Shown one piece after another: positions 7,102-13,902 of a stretch of 44,733 nucleotides of DNA. The DNA comes from Candidatus Omnitrophota bacterium (lineage in GTDB: Bacteria; Omnitrophota; Omnitrophia; Omnitrophales; Aquincolibacteriaceae), in assembly GCA_023247035.1 (NCBI GenBank), contig JAHFHG010000013.1:1-44733 (forward strand), given 5' to 3'. Position 1 is the stretch's first letter; each line of letters begins with the position of its first letter. Under the pieces are notes generated by a model that searched no databases, had not been told where the DNA came from, and saw only the letters and a list, made by a program, of their open reading frames with translations. The translations under genes were made by a program, and so were the position numbers.

Positions 7102-8759
7102 ATCGAATCGGGGTGGGAAATTCCAAGGAGTGTGAGGCCGTTACGCAAAACAATCCGCGCGGCGTCGGCTAAAAAAAGCCTGGCTTTCGTGAGTTCCTGA
7201 TTTTCAGTCACCACGCGGTGGAGCGTGTAAAACTTGTGAAAGCTGGCGGCCAAATCGCGAAGATAGTCGCTCAAACGGTACGGCTCCAAGGCCTCGCTGG
7301 CGCGGATCAGGGCTTTCGGAAATTCGCCAATGAGTTTGATCAAATCCGTTTCTTCAGGAGCGGCAAGCAATTTCACGTCCGCTTCCGGCGATACCGGAAT
7401 ATCCGCAAACTTGAGCAGACCCGCAATCCGGGCGTGCGCGTACTGGAGATAATAAACGGGATTTTCCTGGGATTTTTCCTTGGCGAGGTCGAGATCAAAA
7501 TCCAGATGGCTTTCGATTTTCCGCATCACGAAAAAAAACCGCGCGGCATCCGGCCCCACTTCCTTCACCAGCTCTTCGAGGGTCACAAACTCTCCGGCGC
7601 GCGTGGACATCCGCACCGGCTCGCCTTTCCGGTAAAGGGTCGTAAGCTGGATGATCCGGATTTCAATTTGATCCGCCGCGTAGCCTAACGCCTGGCAGGC
7701 CGCCTTCAAGCGCGCAATATAGCCGTGATGATCCGGACCCCAAAAGTTGATGAGCCGGTTAAATCCCCTCTTGAATTTTCCCCGGTGGTAGGCGATGTCC
7801 GGCGCGAGATAAGTGTATTCGCCCGTCGCCTTGCGAAGGACGCGGTCTTTATCGTCCCCGAAATCCGTGGAGCGGAACCACAACGCGCCGTCCTTTTCGT
7901 AGAGATAACCCTTTTGCTCCAGCTGCTGAAGGGCCGCGTCGACGGCCTTTGTCTCGTAAAGTTTCGTCTCATTGGAATAAGCATCGAAGGAGACATCGAT
8001 ATCCGCCAAATCTTTTCGAATGCCGGACATGATTTCTCCCGCCGCAAATTTGCGGCAGAACTCAACCGCCTTCTCGGGATCCTCACGAAGCAAGCTGTCT
8101 TTCTTCATTTCAATAAGTTTTCCGGCGATATCCAGCAGATAAGATCCCTGATAGCCGTCTTCCGGAAGCGCGGCGGGCTGGCCGAGACGCTCGCGGTACC
8201 GGGCCCACAAACTTTCCCCCAATAACCGCATTTGCCGGCCCGCATCGTTAAGATAATATTCCTTCTCCACCGTGTGGCCGGCCGCCTCCAAAATCCGCGC
8301 GAGCGAATCGCCGACCGCCGCCTGCCTTCCGTGCGCAATGGTCAGGGGCCCTGTCGGATTGGCACTCACAAACTCCAAAAGCACTTTCCAGCCTTTACCG
8401 AAATCCGAACAGCCGTAACGCTCGCCTTGGTTGAAAACTTCATAGAGAATTCCCCCGAGCGCGGCCTTCGAGAGATAGAAATTCAGGAAGCCTCCGCCGG
8501 CGATTTCAATTTTATCGATCGGAATTGAAAAATTTTTATTTTCCGTTTCCAAAAGGGAGCGGAATTCATCGGCGATCTGCCGGGGCCGCGTCCGGACATA
8601 TTTCGCTAATTTGAAGGCGATGTTGGAGGCCAGGTCTCCGTGCGCGGAATTTTTTGTGACGACAAGTTCAAATTCAAATGGGCTCGGAAGCTCCGCTCCC
8701 TTGGACTGGGCATATCGCATCAAGGCGGTCCGGATCAACTCTTCTAAAATATTTTTCAT
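7098..8759 (-). CDS. argS: Arginyl-tRNA synthetase
   Basis: A 553-residue class I synthetase charging tRNA-Arg. The N-terminal Arg-tRNA synthetase domain (about 1-90) precedes the catalytic core with FVSANPTGPLTIAHGR, where AHGR is the HIGH motif, and WGPDHHGYIARLKAA. The second signature loop reads VRMSTRAG, the common non-KMSK variant of ArgRS. A DALR anticodon-binding domain follows, starting near YLQYAHARI and ending ARIVLRNGLTLLGI. The length fits the family. It is separated from rsfS by about 40 bases and coupled to miaA by an ATGA overlap. Confidence 0.97.
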   Translation of the reverse strand: MKNILEELIRTALMRYAQSKGAELPSPFEFELVVTKNSAHGDLASNIAFKLAKYVRTRPRQIADEFRSLLETENKNFSIPIDKIEIAGGGFLNFYLSKAALGGILYEVFNQGERYGCSDFGKGWKVLLEFVSANPTGPLTIAHGRQAAVGDSLARILEAAGHTVEKEYYLNDAGRQMRLLGESLWARYRERLGQPAALPEDGYQGSYLLDIAGKLIEMKKDSLLREDPEKAVEFCRKFAAGEIMSGIRKDLADIDVSFDAYSNETKLYETKAVDAALQQLEQKGYLYEKDGALWFRSTDFGDDKDRVLRKATGEYTYLAPDIAYHRGKFKRGFNRLINFWGPDHHGYIARLKAACQALGYAADQIEIRIIQLTTLYRKGEPVRMSTRAGEFVTLEELVKEVGPDAARFFFVMRKIESHLDFDLDLAKEKSQENPVYYLQYAHARIAGLLKFADIPVSPEADVKLLAAPEETDLIKLIGEFPKALIRASEALEPYRLSDYLRDLAASFHKFYTLHRVVTENQELTKARLFLADAARIVLRNGLTLLGISHPDSM

Positions 8760-8801
8760 GATCGGAGTATTTGCTTTGGAGGTCTCAGGCCGGGTCTGCT
8801 T

Positions 8802-9137
8802 TCACAAATGAGTCACGGCGTCGTCCCAGAGGCGCTCGAGGTTATAGAATTCGCGGATCTCGCGGTAGAAAACGTGCGCAATAACCGCCCCGAAATCAAG
8901 CAGGACCCAATGCCCGCTCGGCAGGCCCTCAACGTGCCAGAGCCGCACTTTTTTCTCCTTCATCACGTCGATAATGTTCTCGGCAATCGCGCGGACGTGG
9001 CGGTCTGAATTGCCGTGGGTGATCACGAAATAATGGGCAAGGCTGGTCTGTTTGGCGACATCCAAAACAACTAGGCCTTCCGCTTTTTTGTCGGCGGCGG
9101 CGTCACGCACAAGTTGAGCAATCGCTTTAGGCTGCAA
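8802..9137 (-). CDS. rsfS: Ribosomal silencing factor RsfS
   Basis: A 111-residue Iojap/RsfS protein. It binds ribosomal protein uL14 and blocks subunit joining when nutrients are scarce. The sequence has the typical core AEGLVVLDVAKQTSLAHYFV, GNSDRHVRAIAENI, WHVEGLPSGHWVLLDFG and VIAHVFYREIREFYNLERLW. The best start is a TTG at 9137, because no ATG or good ribosome site precedes the conserved core; a GTG lies ten codons further in. In many bacteria rsfS follows nadD, but here it sits between the nucleotidyltransferase module and argS. Confidence 0.94.
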   Translation of the reverse strand: MQPKAIAQLVRDAAADKKAEGLVVLDVAKQTSLAHYFVITHGNSDRHVRAIAENIIDVMKEKKVRLWHVEGLPSGHWVLLDFGAVIAHVFYREIREFYNLERLWDDAVTHL

Positions 9138-9158
9138 TCGGGTTCACCCGTCTAAAAA

Positions 9159-9320
9159 TCATTTCATCCGCCTCAACTGAAGATAAACAAAACGCGCCTT
9201 TCGGGGAAGATAATGGGAAGAAAATTCATTCATCCGGCGCAGCCATTCTAATTTTTTTTTCGGGGAAATCTTCATAAAGCGTTTCAATCGCTCTTCCTCC
9301 GTTTCCCAGCAAAATTTCAT
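9159..9320 (-). CDS. Small basic helical protein paired with the nucleotidyltransferase (53 aa)
   Basis: A short gene whose ATG (9318-9320) overlaps the TGA of the nucleotidyltransferase gene (ATGA). It encodes MKFCWETEEERLKRFMKIS followed by PKKKLEWLRRMNEFSSHYLP and a basic tail ending LRRMK. The KISPKKKLEWLRRMNEF block resembles small partner proteins often encoded beside DUF6036-type nucleotidyltransferases, where a helix ends in an E/NxF motif. A role as co-factor, antidote or partner of the enzyme is inferred from coupling. It lacks a known catalytic motif. The strict overlap and protein-like composition make it a convincing gene despite its size. Confidence 0.7.
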   Translation of the reverse strand: MKFCWETEEERLKRFMKISPKKKLEWLRRMNEFSSHYLPRKARFVYLQLRRMK

Positions 9321-9820
9321 TTTGACCGCCTCAGTTTCTTAATTTTTTTGAGCTGCGCCACGTCCAGCCGGTCAATCTCACGGCCCGTGCCTCGCTTCAT
9401 TTGAATGAGATGCTCAATTGAAATTAAAGGCAGCAGGATACCGTCAATTTTTATTTTTTTAGTTTGCTTGCTGGCCGCTGCATAAGAAACAGGAGAGTCG
9501 ATGATAATATCAACCTCTTCGAGCTCACGGCCCTTGAAAAAGTTAAAGGCCTTCATGTGCTTATTACGTATCCAATCCTTCCGGATTTCAGCATCGGCGA
9601 TTCCCATAGGATCCACAGGCTGCCTGACCTGGTAGCCGCGATTCCTTAAAATCGATACGATTTTGGCAAGGTTCTCGTCGCTCATTTCCACAAGAATATC
9701 CAAATCTGCCGTAGCCCTCAAAGCGCCGTGAAGATTGAGCGCGATTCCTCCCACTAAAACATATTTGACTTTTGCTTTCTGGAAAGCCCGCAGAATCTCT
9801 TCGTAAATGATCACGGGCAA
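9317..9820 (-). CDS. Nucleotidyltransferase-fold protein (AbiEii/DUF6036-like)
   Basis: A 167-residue protein with a minimal nucleotidyltransferase fold. VLVGGIALNLHGALRATADLDILV (about residues 21-44) holds the GG plus DxD-type active-site signature, and EEVDIIIDSP near residue 105 supplies the third acidic residue. SIEHLIQMKRGTGREIDRLDVAQL near the C-terminus is typical of AbiEii-like and DUF6036 proteins. Members of this superfamily act in toxin-antitoxin modules or modify tRNA; the substrate here is unknown. The start may be TTG at 9820 or GTG at 9814, since AAGGAG lies 4 or 10 bases upstream respectively. The 3' end is coupled to the 53-residue gene and the 5' end overlaps ogt. Confidence 0.85.
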   Translation of the reverse strand: MPVIIYEEILRAFQKAKVKYVLVGGIALNLHGALRATADLDILVEMSDENLAKIVSILRNRGYQVRQPVDPMGIADAEIRKDWIRNKHMKAFNFFKGRELEEVDIIIDSPVSYAAASKQTKKIKIDGILLPLISIEHLIQMKRGTGREIDRLDVAQLKKIKKLRRSK

Positions 9821-10368
9821 ACGACTCCTTTGTCAAGCGGCGTTTTTCCATTTTCCGGGCGGCCTTCCAATCCGAGCAATCTTTTTTTCCATTCAATCCC
9901 CGGGGAGTAACCGCCCAATCGGCCTCCCGAGCGCAGGACGCGGTGGCAGGGCAAAAAAATGGGCAGCCGGTTCTTTCGCATGACTCCGCCGACAGCCCGG
10001 GCCGCGCGGGGAAATCCAGCTTTGGCCGCAAGGGCGGAATAACTGAGTGAATCTCCCCACTCGACCTTCTTCAGCGTATGGAGCACCTTGCGTTCAAAGG
10101 AGGTCAGCCCTTTTAAATCCACGGCAAGCGAAGCAAATGAAACCGGCTTGCCCTGCAAATATTGAAGCAGCAAATCGCGGCCTTGCGAAAGAATTTTTTG
10201 CTGCCTTGGAAGCGGCCTTCTTCGCGTAAGCTTATAAAATTTTTTGGGAGAAGGAAATTCAACCCGGCAAAGCCCCCGAGGCGTTGCTTCCAAACCAAAT
10301 TTTCCGAAAGGAGTATTGACAATCAAACGTGCCGGATTTTTTCCTTCAGGGTTTTTATTTTTCGTCAT
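9811..10368 (-). CDS. ogt: Methylated-DNA-protein cysteine methyltransferase (Ogt-type)
   Basis: A 185-residue suicide repair protein that removes alkyl groups from O6-alkylguanine. The active-site PCHRV is at 140-144 with acceptor Cys141, and the DNA-binding helix reads GFPRAARAVGGVMRKN (118-133). The GGYSPGIEWKKRLLGLEG tail is typical of the domain. The usual Asn-Pro before the active site reads RLPIFLPCHRV here, a small deviation. The N-terminal half is divergent and ribonuclease-like, as in Ogt/AGT proteins. The gene overlaps ald by 14 bases and the nucleotidyltransferase by 10. Confidence 0.93.
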   Translation of the reverse strand: MTKNKNPEGKNPARLIVNTPFGKFGLEATPRGLCRVEFPSPKKFYKLTRRRPLPRQQKILSQGRDLLLQYLQGKPVSFASLAVDLKGLTSFERKVLHTLKKVEWGDSLSYSALAAKAGFPRAARAVGGVMRKNRLPIFLPCHRVLRSGGRLGGYSPGIEWKKRLLGLEGRPENGKTPLDKGVVCP

Positions 10369-11497
10369 CAGGGCATCCTTTCTCTGATGGAATCTTCATC
10401 CTGCCGCCTTGAATATTGACGGCTTGCTCAAGTTCAGGATATTCCCGAAAGGCCTGCGCCAAGCCTTGGGCTAAAGCCCGCGAATACGGCAAGCTCTTTT
10501 CCGATAAAATCCGCGAGGCGGTTTGGCCGGCAAGCGAAGGAATATTTGGAACTGTAAAATGGAGATTCCCTAGAGTATCCAAATCGACGGGATCTTCGTA
10601 AGTCATCGCTTTCGATTCGGGAAAATTTCCTCCCTGGTCAATGGAAACGTCCATGAGGATTTTTTTCTTTGAAGCGCTGATCCTCTTTAACGTTTCAGCC
10701 GTCATGACCTGTTCCGCGCGCAGGCCTTTGGAATGCGCGCAGCCGATTAAAATATCCGCCTCTTCCAAAATAGTGGAAATGGATTCGTCGGGAGAAAAAA
10801 CGAAAAGCTTCCTGGCCCGAAGCGCTTGGCGCCGCTCCTCATTTTTTTCCACGACGATCACTTTCTTTCCCAAGCCCAGACTGGCCTCCATTGCTTTTTG
10901 TCCCGCCCTTCCGCCGCCGAAGATAACCACCCGTCCGGGTTTGCTGGGTATCGCTTGAAGCGAGGGATAGTCTCTTGCGATAGTTTCCAAATTTCGGAGC
11001 AGATCTTGACGATTCATCGAGATGACGCGCTCAATTCCCTCGGAATGAAAAAAAGAGCCGTAAGCCGCCGCCAATCCGCCCGCAATCTCGCTCATCGGGG
11101 CAAGCAGCGGCAGCTCTCCGTTTTTTTCGAGCGTCTCGTAGCCGATCGCCGTCACTTTATTTTGAGTTAAAACGCGGACAAGTTCGCTCTGTTCCGGCGA
11201 GGCAAGGTGAAGGAAACAAAATAAAACCTGCCCGCTCCGCAAAAGAGAATATTCCGCTGGAAGCGGCTCTTTGACCTTTTGAAGGATTTCGGACTTTTCA
11301 AAAACCGCCGCATGATCGGGCAAAATGACGGCGCCATTCTGCCGGTAATCCTCGTCCGGAAAGCCCGACCCCCGCCCTGCTCCTTTTTCGACAAAAATTG
11401 AAATCCCCTCGCGATGAAGAATCCCGGCCGCTTCAGGCGTAAGGGCCACACGTTTTTCAAGCGTCTTGATCTCTTTGGGAATTCCGATGCTCAGCAT
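10355..11497 (-). CDS. ald: Alanine dehydrogenase / PNT-family oxidoreductase
   Basis: A 380-residue enzyme expected to interconvert L-alanine and pyruvate with NAD. The N-terminus GIPKEIKTLEKRVALTPEAA is the family signature, and K-E-P in VKEPLPAEYSLL marks the substrate region. The nucleotide-binding loop VVIFGGGRAGQKA lies near residues 190-202. MDVSIDQGGNFPES and FTVPNIPSLAGQTASRILS match the conserved C-terminal segments. The Asn-Ile-Pro stretch is typical of Ald, but saccharopine dehydrogenase or transhydrogenase subunit functions cannot be excluded from sequence alone. It lies between nadE and ogt with very short spacing. Confidence 0.85.
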   Translation of the reverse strand: MLSIGIPKEIKTLEKRVALTPEAAGILHREGISIFVEKGAGRGSGFPDEDYRQNGAVILPDHAAVFEKSEILQKVKEPLPAEYSLLRSGQVLFCFLHLASPEQSELVRVLTQNKVTAIGYETLEKNGELPLLAPMSEIAGGLAAAYGSFFHSEGIERVISMNRQDLLRNLETIARDYPSLQAIPSKPGRVVIFGGGRAGQKAMEASLGLGKKVIVVEKNEERRQALRARKLFVFSPDESISTILEEADILIGCAHSKGLRAEQVMTAETLKRISASKKKILMDVSIDQGGNFPESKAMTYEDPVDLDTLGNLHFTVPNIPSLAGQTASRILSEKSLPYSRALAQGLAQAFREYPELEQAVNIQGGRMKIPSEKGCPDDEK

Positions 11498-11509
11498 AAA
11501 AACGCAGAA

Positions 11510-13177
11510 TCAATTGCAAAAACGGTTGGTGATCGGCATCCGCCGCCCGAACCAAGCCTTTTCCGTGACGCGAAGAATGGGAGGAGTTTGCCGGCGCTTG
11601 TATTCATTATGATCCACGCATCGAATGACGTTTACAATCATCCGTCTGGAAACGCGCCGCTTCCCGAGAACCTCGATCATCTCCTCGCAGCTTTTGTTTT
11701 TTTCAATGTACAAATGGAGAATCTCGTCCAGGATTTCGTAAGGAGGCAGCGTGTCTTCATCTTTTTGATCGGGACGCAGCTCCGCGGACGGGGCCTTCGC
11801 CAAAATATTTTCAGGAATCACCGCGCGCTGATGATTCCGGTACCACGCGAGCCGGTAAACATCCGTTTTATAAACATCCCCGATCACGGCCAGCCCTCCG
11901 GCCATATCGCCGTAAAGGGTGCAATATCCCATTGCTAATTCGGACTTGTTGCCGGTGGTAAGAAGCAGCCTTCCTTCGTCGTTTGAAACAAACATCAATT
12001 CCACTCCGCGAAGCCTGGCCTGCAGATTTTCCATGGCCAGGGTGACGGTTCCGGCCGGAGAAATTTTTTTTCCGGATTTTTGTTTGCGGCAGGCTTTAAG
12101 GAAAGACTCGTACTTTTCGCGGATCGGACGGATACGAAACTCAATGCCGAGCCGGCGGGCCAATTCTTGGGAATCCTCCCAGCTTCCGCGGGACGAATAA
12201 GCCCCCGGCATACTTACGCCCAGCGCAGATTCCGGACCCAGGGCATCGCACGCCAAAACAGCGACAAGCGCCGAATCGATTCCTCCACTCAGGCCGATGA
12301 CCACCTTTTTGAAACCATTTTTAGAGCAATAATCGCGGACGCCAAGAACAAGCGCCCGGTAAACCTCTTCCGGCTTGCTCGTTGAAGAAGGAAGCGGGAC
12401 CATCGCGGGCACTTTTTCGTCCGCAAGCCAGTCGAAAAAGAAAAGGCCTTCCTGAAAAGCAGGGGCGCGGAAGAGCGCGCGGCCTTGGGCATCGACAAAA
12501 AGACTGCGGCCGTCGAAAATCAAATCGTCCTGGCCTCCGACTTGATTGACATAAAGAATGGGAAAACCGTAGCGGGTCGTTTGCCTTTTCAAAAGAGCGT
12601 CTCTCGCTTCCGCGACCCCACGATAATACGGCGAAGCGGAAATATTCACGACAAAATCGGCGCGCTTGCGGGCGAGATCCGCCAAGGGCTTTACCCGGTA
12701 AGCGTCGTCCCAGATATCTTCGCAAATCGTCAGGCCGGCCCGCCGCTTCCTCCAGGGGATCACTTCGCTCTGAGCGCCCGGTTCAAAAAAAATATCCTCG
12801 AGAAAAACATCATAAGTCGGCAAAAGTCTTTTATCCTGTTTCGCGATCCGTTTCCCTCCGCGGAACCAAACCATCGAATTACGGCTGCGCCCGCCCGGCT
12901 TGCTTCCCCGGTCAATGAATCCGAGGACTGCCGTGATTTTTTTCCCCCGCGTTGAGCGAACAATTTTTTCGAGCCTTTGCAGCTCTTCCTCGATGAAGGC
13001 CTTTTTATTCGCAAGGTCCCACACCGGATAACCTGCAAGCGAGCACTCGGGAAATACAATCAAATCCGCCTTTTCCCGTTCCGCGCGTTGAATGGAATCC
13101 AAAATTTTGCGCGCATTTCCGCGCAGATCACCCACCGTCGGATTGATTTGAGCGATTGCAAATCGTATTTTTTCCAT
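11510..13177 (-). CDS. nadE: Glutamine-dependent NAD+ synthetase
   Basis: A 555-residue two-domain enzyme that makes NAD+ from deamido-NAD using glutamine and ATP. The N-terminal nitrilase-type glutaminase has the Glu in FPECSLAGYP, the Lys in KQDKRLLPTYDVF and the nucleophilic Cys in LTICEDIWDD. The C-terminal synthetase domain has the P-loop GLSGGIDSALVAVLA and TGNKSELAMGY. All catalytic residues are visible and the length matches the bacterial two-domain type. It starts 20 bases downstream of tRNA-Ala on the same strand, so the tRNA may be processed from a shared transcript. Confidence 0.97.
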   Translation of the reverse strand: MEKIRFAIAQINPTVGDLRGNARKILDSIQRAEREKADLIVFPECSLAGYPVWDLANKKAFIEEELQRLEKIVRSTRGKKITAVLGFIDRGSKPGGRSRNSMVWFRGGKRIAKQDKRLLPTYDVFLEDIFFEPGAQSEVIPWRKRRAGLTICEDIWDDAYRVKPLADLARKRADFVVNISASPYYRGVAEARDALLKRQTTRYGFPILYVNQVGGQDDLIFDGRSLFVDAQGRALFRAPAFQEGLFFFDWLADEKVPAMVPLPSSTSKPEEVYRALVLGVRDYCSKNGFKKVVIGLSGGIDSALVAVLACDALGPESALGVSMPGAYSSRGSWEDSQELARRLGIEFRIRPIREKYESFLKACRKQKSGKKISPAGTVTLAMENLQARLRGVELMFVSNDEGRLLLTTGNKSELAMGYCTLYGDMAGGLAVIGDVYKTDVYRLAWYRNHQRAVIPENILAKAPSAELRPDQKDEDTLPPYEILDEILHLYIEKNKSCEEMIEVLGKRRVSRRMIVNVIRCVDHNEYKRRQTPPILRVTEKAWFGRRMPITNRFCN

Positions 13178-13196
13178 AAGATTTTGATTTAAAATC

Positions 13197-13272
13197 TGGT
13201 GGACCCGGCCGGGATCGAACCGGCGGCCTCCACAATGCGAATGTGGCGCTCTCCCAGCTGAGCTACGGGCCC
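13197..13272 (-). tRNA. tRNA-Ala (anticodon CGC)
   Basis: A 76-base cloverleaf. The acceptor arms are GGGCCCG and CGGGTCC, the D-arm is GCTCAGCTGGGAGAGC, and the anticodon stem CCACA/TGTGG holds the loop TTCGCAT with anticodon CGC. The T-arm is GCCGG-TTCGATC-CCGGC. Discriminator A and the CCA end are encoded (13200-13197). Confidence 0.97.
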
Positions 13273-13509
13273 CTAAAGGATATTACTATTTATAGCTGGC
13301 CTTTGGCAGATTTTTCGGACGTTATTGTAATAGATTTTCCCCTAAAGCTAAAATTTTTATACTCTCTCTCTTCTTATAAAAGCGCCGTGCCTTGAGATTG
13401 GAAAGTATACTCATCCTATGGATTGGGGATCAATCAAAATCTGATTCTTTATAATGCCTTTTTCTATCCTTAAGCGCGGCCTTCGGACGGAAAAGGCGGC
13501 CCTCTCGAC

Positions 13510-13524
13510 CAGCGCCGGGCGCTG
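13510..13524. promoter_or_regulatory. Palindrome upstream of the operon promoter
   Basis: CAGCGCC-G-GGCGCTG is a perfect 7-bp inverted repeat. It is centred about 25 bases before the -35 box, and a smaller inverted repeat, GGCAG-G-CTGCC (13531-13541), directly abuts that box. Both are placed where an activator or repressor could bind. The factor is unknown. Confidence 0.4.
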
Positions 13525-13541
13525 ATTTGAGGCAGGCTGCC

Positions 13542-13569
13542 TTGACAAAACATTACGGCGTGTTACCTT
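13542..13569 (+). promoter_or_regulatory. Promoter of the TPR/ATP-grasp operon
   Basis: A perfect TTGACA -35 (13542-13547), a 16-base spacer and TACCTT as -10 (13564-13569) preceded by TGT, an extended -10. It would start transcription near 13577 and leave a leader of about 325 bases that contains the riboswitch. Confidence 0.6.
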
Positions 13570-13604
13570 TTCATTAAGAACTTAGAAAAATACGAGTCGA
13601 AAAA

Positions 13605-13625
13605 CCTGCCGAATTTTTCGGCGGG
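13605..13625 (+). promoter_or_regulatory. Leader hairpin before the riboswitch
   Basis: CCTGCCGAA pairs with TTCGGCGGG (one G-T pair) across a 3-base loop. Just after it, CCCGCC at about 13628-13633 can pair either with the preceding GGCGGG or with the GGCGGG at 13643-13648, which overlaps the 5' strand of riboswitch helix P1. This could set up competing folds. Confidence 0.45.
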
Positions 13626-13638
13626 TTCCCGCCAAAAA

Positions 13639-13733
13639 CTGTGGCGGGGAGGCAAACCCGGGGGAACCCGGGGACGCAAAACTGACAGACCTCAAATCCG
13701 TAAAGGAAAAGGTGGCTGAGTTGCCGAAATCAG
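13639..13733 (+). ncRNA. GEMM-I (cyclic-di-GMP-I) riboswitch aptamer
   Basis: The core GGCAAACC (13651-13658) is followed by a CCCGGG stem closed by a GGAA tetraloop (GNRA type), then GGGACGCAAA (13671-13680). This is the conserved left half of the GEMM-I motif. The right half has TGGCTGAGTTGCCG (13713-13726) in place of the consensus TAGCCAGGTTACCG, a tetraloop-receptor arm. ACT after GCAAA pairs with AGT before TGCCG, replacing the usual GCC/GGT pairing, a compensatory change. An ACCT/AGGT stem lies inside that arm. CTG-GGC at the 5' end can pair with GCC-CAG at the 3' end as P1. By alignment the ligand-contacting G before GCAAACC is kept, favouring c-di-GMP over cGAMP. The call is by eye, without a covariance search. 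Confidence 0.8.
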
Positions 13734-13761
13734 AGTTTCAACAAACCAATGATGCAGACTA

Positions 13762-13783
13762 CAGCGCTCCCAGCGGGGCGCTG
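13762..13783 (+). promoter_or_regulatory. GC-rich hairpin between aptamer and terminator
   Basis: CAGCGC and CCC pair with GGG and GCGCTG around a short AGC loop. It has no T tract. It sits where an antiterminator or a folding switch would be expected and repeats the CAGCGC/GCGCTG arms of the palindrome upstream of the promoter. Confidence 0.5.
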
Positions 13784-13827
13784 AATACCCTGTCCCTTCA
13801 GTGGAAAGAGACGGGGTATTTTTTTTC
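13784..13827 (+). terminator. Rho-independent terminator of the riboswitch expression platform
   Basis: AATACCCTGTCCCTT pairs with AAAGAGACGGGGTATT (about 14 pairs with one mismatch and one G-T) and is followed by a run of T (13819-13826). It ends 75 bases before the start codon of the TPR gene and is not preceded by any gene on this strand. It is therefore most simply read as the switchable terminator of the c-di-GMP riboswitch. Confidence 0.85.
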
Positions 13828-13902
13828 CCTTCGGCTCAACCCATTCTTAAGATTTTCAACCCAAAAACATTTCAATTCACAATACTCTAGGAGGAATTGC
13901 CA

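Larger units (their letters stand above)
13273..13902 (+). other. Long regulatory intergenic region ahead of the TPR/ATP-grasp operon
   Basis: About 630 bases without a protein gene. The left half (13273-13500) shows nothing I can assign. The right half holds, in order, a palindrome, a promoter, a leader hairpin, a GEMM-I riboswitch, a second GC-rich hairpin, a terminator and the ribosome site of the TPR gene. Each is listed separately. Confidence 0.8.

Noticed and set aside
13273-13340. Promoter for tRNA-Ala
   Set aside because: TATAAA and TAATAT are present but no matching -35 at a proper distance could be supported.
13639-13733. cGAMP-selective (GEMM-Ib) version of the riboswitch
   Set aside because: Aligning from GCAAACC leaves G at the ligand-contacting position, which favours c-di-GMP; kept only as a caveat.
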